Positions 15,584 through 16,111 of a stretch of DNA of 16,111 nucleotides are shown piece after piece; position 1 is the stretch's first letter, and the number at the start of each line of letters is the position of its first letter. Source of the stretch: Chrysochromulina tobinii (taxonomy: Eukaryota > Haptophyta > Prymnesiales > Chrysochromulinaceae). Below the pieces are notes generated by a model. That model ran no database searches, was not told the origin of the DNA, and saw nothing but the letters and a program-made list of their open reading frames with translations. Both the position numbers and the translations under genes were made by a program. The stretch is from positions 1-16,111 of the forward strand of contig JWZX01002654.1 of NCBI GenBank assembly GCA_001275005.1. Reading direction: 5' to 3'.

Positions 15584-15960
15584 TAGGAATTTGCATAACA
15601 GTATCCTGGAATCTGCACACTTGGAATATTGGAATCTGGATGTTGCGGAGGAGTATCCTGGAATCTGCGCACATGGAATCTAGGAATCTGGAAAGTATGG
15701 TCCTTCCGCGGACCCACAGAGGGGCCTTGGAAACTCGGAAACTCGGAAACTGGAAAGTGCGGAACAGTATCCCGGAATCTGCGCACTTGGAATCTTGGAA
15801 ACTGGAATAAGTGCGCAATGTATTCCGAGACGCAAGGTTGCCCCCCCCCAGTCTACACACTTGGAAACATGGAATCTGGATTTTGGCGTCCCTCTGCAGA
15901 CCCACGGAGGGGCCCCGGAAACTCGGAAACTCGGAATCTGGAATTTGCTATTTCGTATTT
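15584..15960 (+). repeat. Degenerate and higher-order minisatellite copies
   Basis: The 66-bp-type core (GACCCAC-GAGGGGCC, then GGAAACTCGGAAACTCGG) recurs around 15725 and 15914. Between these cores a second motif, GTATCCTGGAATCTG followed by CACTTGGAAT, recurs at 15601, 15653 and 15767. GCAAGGTTGCCCCCCC occurs near 15834 and again near 15984. The pattern suggests an older, longer-period array of about 180-190 bp. Confidence 0.75.
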
Positions 15961-16111
15961 GGAAGAATTTGGGTTTCCGTGCTGCAAGGTTGCCCCCCCC
16001 CTCCCCCCCTCGCGCTCTGGGTGACCGCTCATCCCTCCCCGGGGGCTCCCCGCCCTGGTCGACCGTGGGTCAACCGCTTTTCGTAAATGGACATATCATG
16101 ATAGTACATGT
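15961..16111. other. Right edge of the window, poly-C and palindromes
   Basis: No gene is seen. The stretch contains a C-rich run (about 15992-16010) and a 10-bp palindrome TATCATGATA near 16093-16102, just before the window end. Confidence 0.4.

Noticed and set aside
15262-15810. Repeat protein encoded by the minisatellite
   Set aside because: Several overlapping frames are equally open because the unit is 66 bp and stop-free, so no one frame is favoured as coding.

Overview
The window looks like nuclear DNA of a GC-rich unicellular eukaryote, most likely a microalga; a haptophyte is my best guess, from general impression only. The eukaryotic evidence is a PRKRIP1-family spliceosomal protein, a SET-domain protein, an AIG2-like gamma-glutamylcyclotransferase-fold protein, a consensus GTGAGT...CAG intron, and a retrotransposon whose proteins resemble DIRS-like elements. 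No database search was possible, so the lineage is inference.

Region by region. Positions 1-5279 hold most of a tyrosine-recombinase (YR) retrotransposon: a reverse transcriptase/RNase H ORF that runs off the left edge, a 435-bp linker built of diverged repeats with hairpins, and a tyrosine recombinase ORF with the full R...HxxR...W...Y signature. Positions 5280-6733 carry no gene I can support and may contain the element's right terminal region. Positions 6734-7994 hold a two-exon gene of unknown function. Its 160-nt intron is almost entirely a decamer array in which nearly every unit contains a branch-point-like CTRAY, and both splice junctions lie in a 17/18-bp direct duplication. Positions 7995-8908 are intergenic, with small repeats, a hairpin and a GC-rich block.

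Positions 8909-12666 form a divergent pair: the AIG2-like gene on the minus strand and, on the plus strand, a 906-residue alanine-rich, largely helical protein with a Cys/His cluster and a possible Tudor/Agenet-like segment. Positions 12667-13628 are repeat-bearing intergenic DNA. Positions 13629-15015 form a second divergent pair: PRKRIP1 (minus) and a SET-domain protein (plus), separated by only 184 bp. From about 15250 to 15960 there is a 66-bp hairpin-bearing minisatellite followed by degenerate, higher-order copies.

The retroelement ORFs would act together: reverse transcription and RNA removal by ORF1, and integration of a DNA intermediate by ORF2. The host genes show no shared pathway, although PRKRIP1 (splicing) and the SET protein probably share a promoter region. 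The most unusual signals are the tandem-branch-point intron with its duplicated junctions, the inter-ORF hairpin repeats, and the minisatellite that is open in five reading frames.
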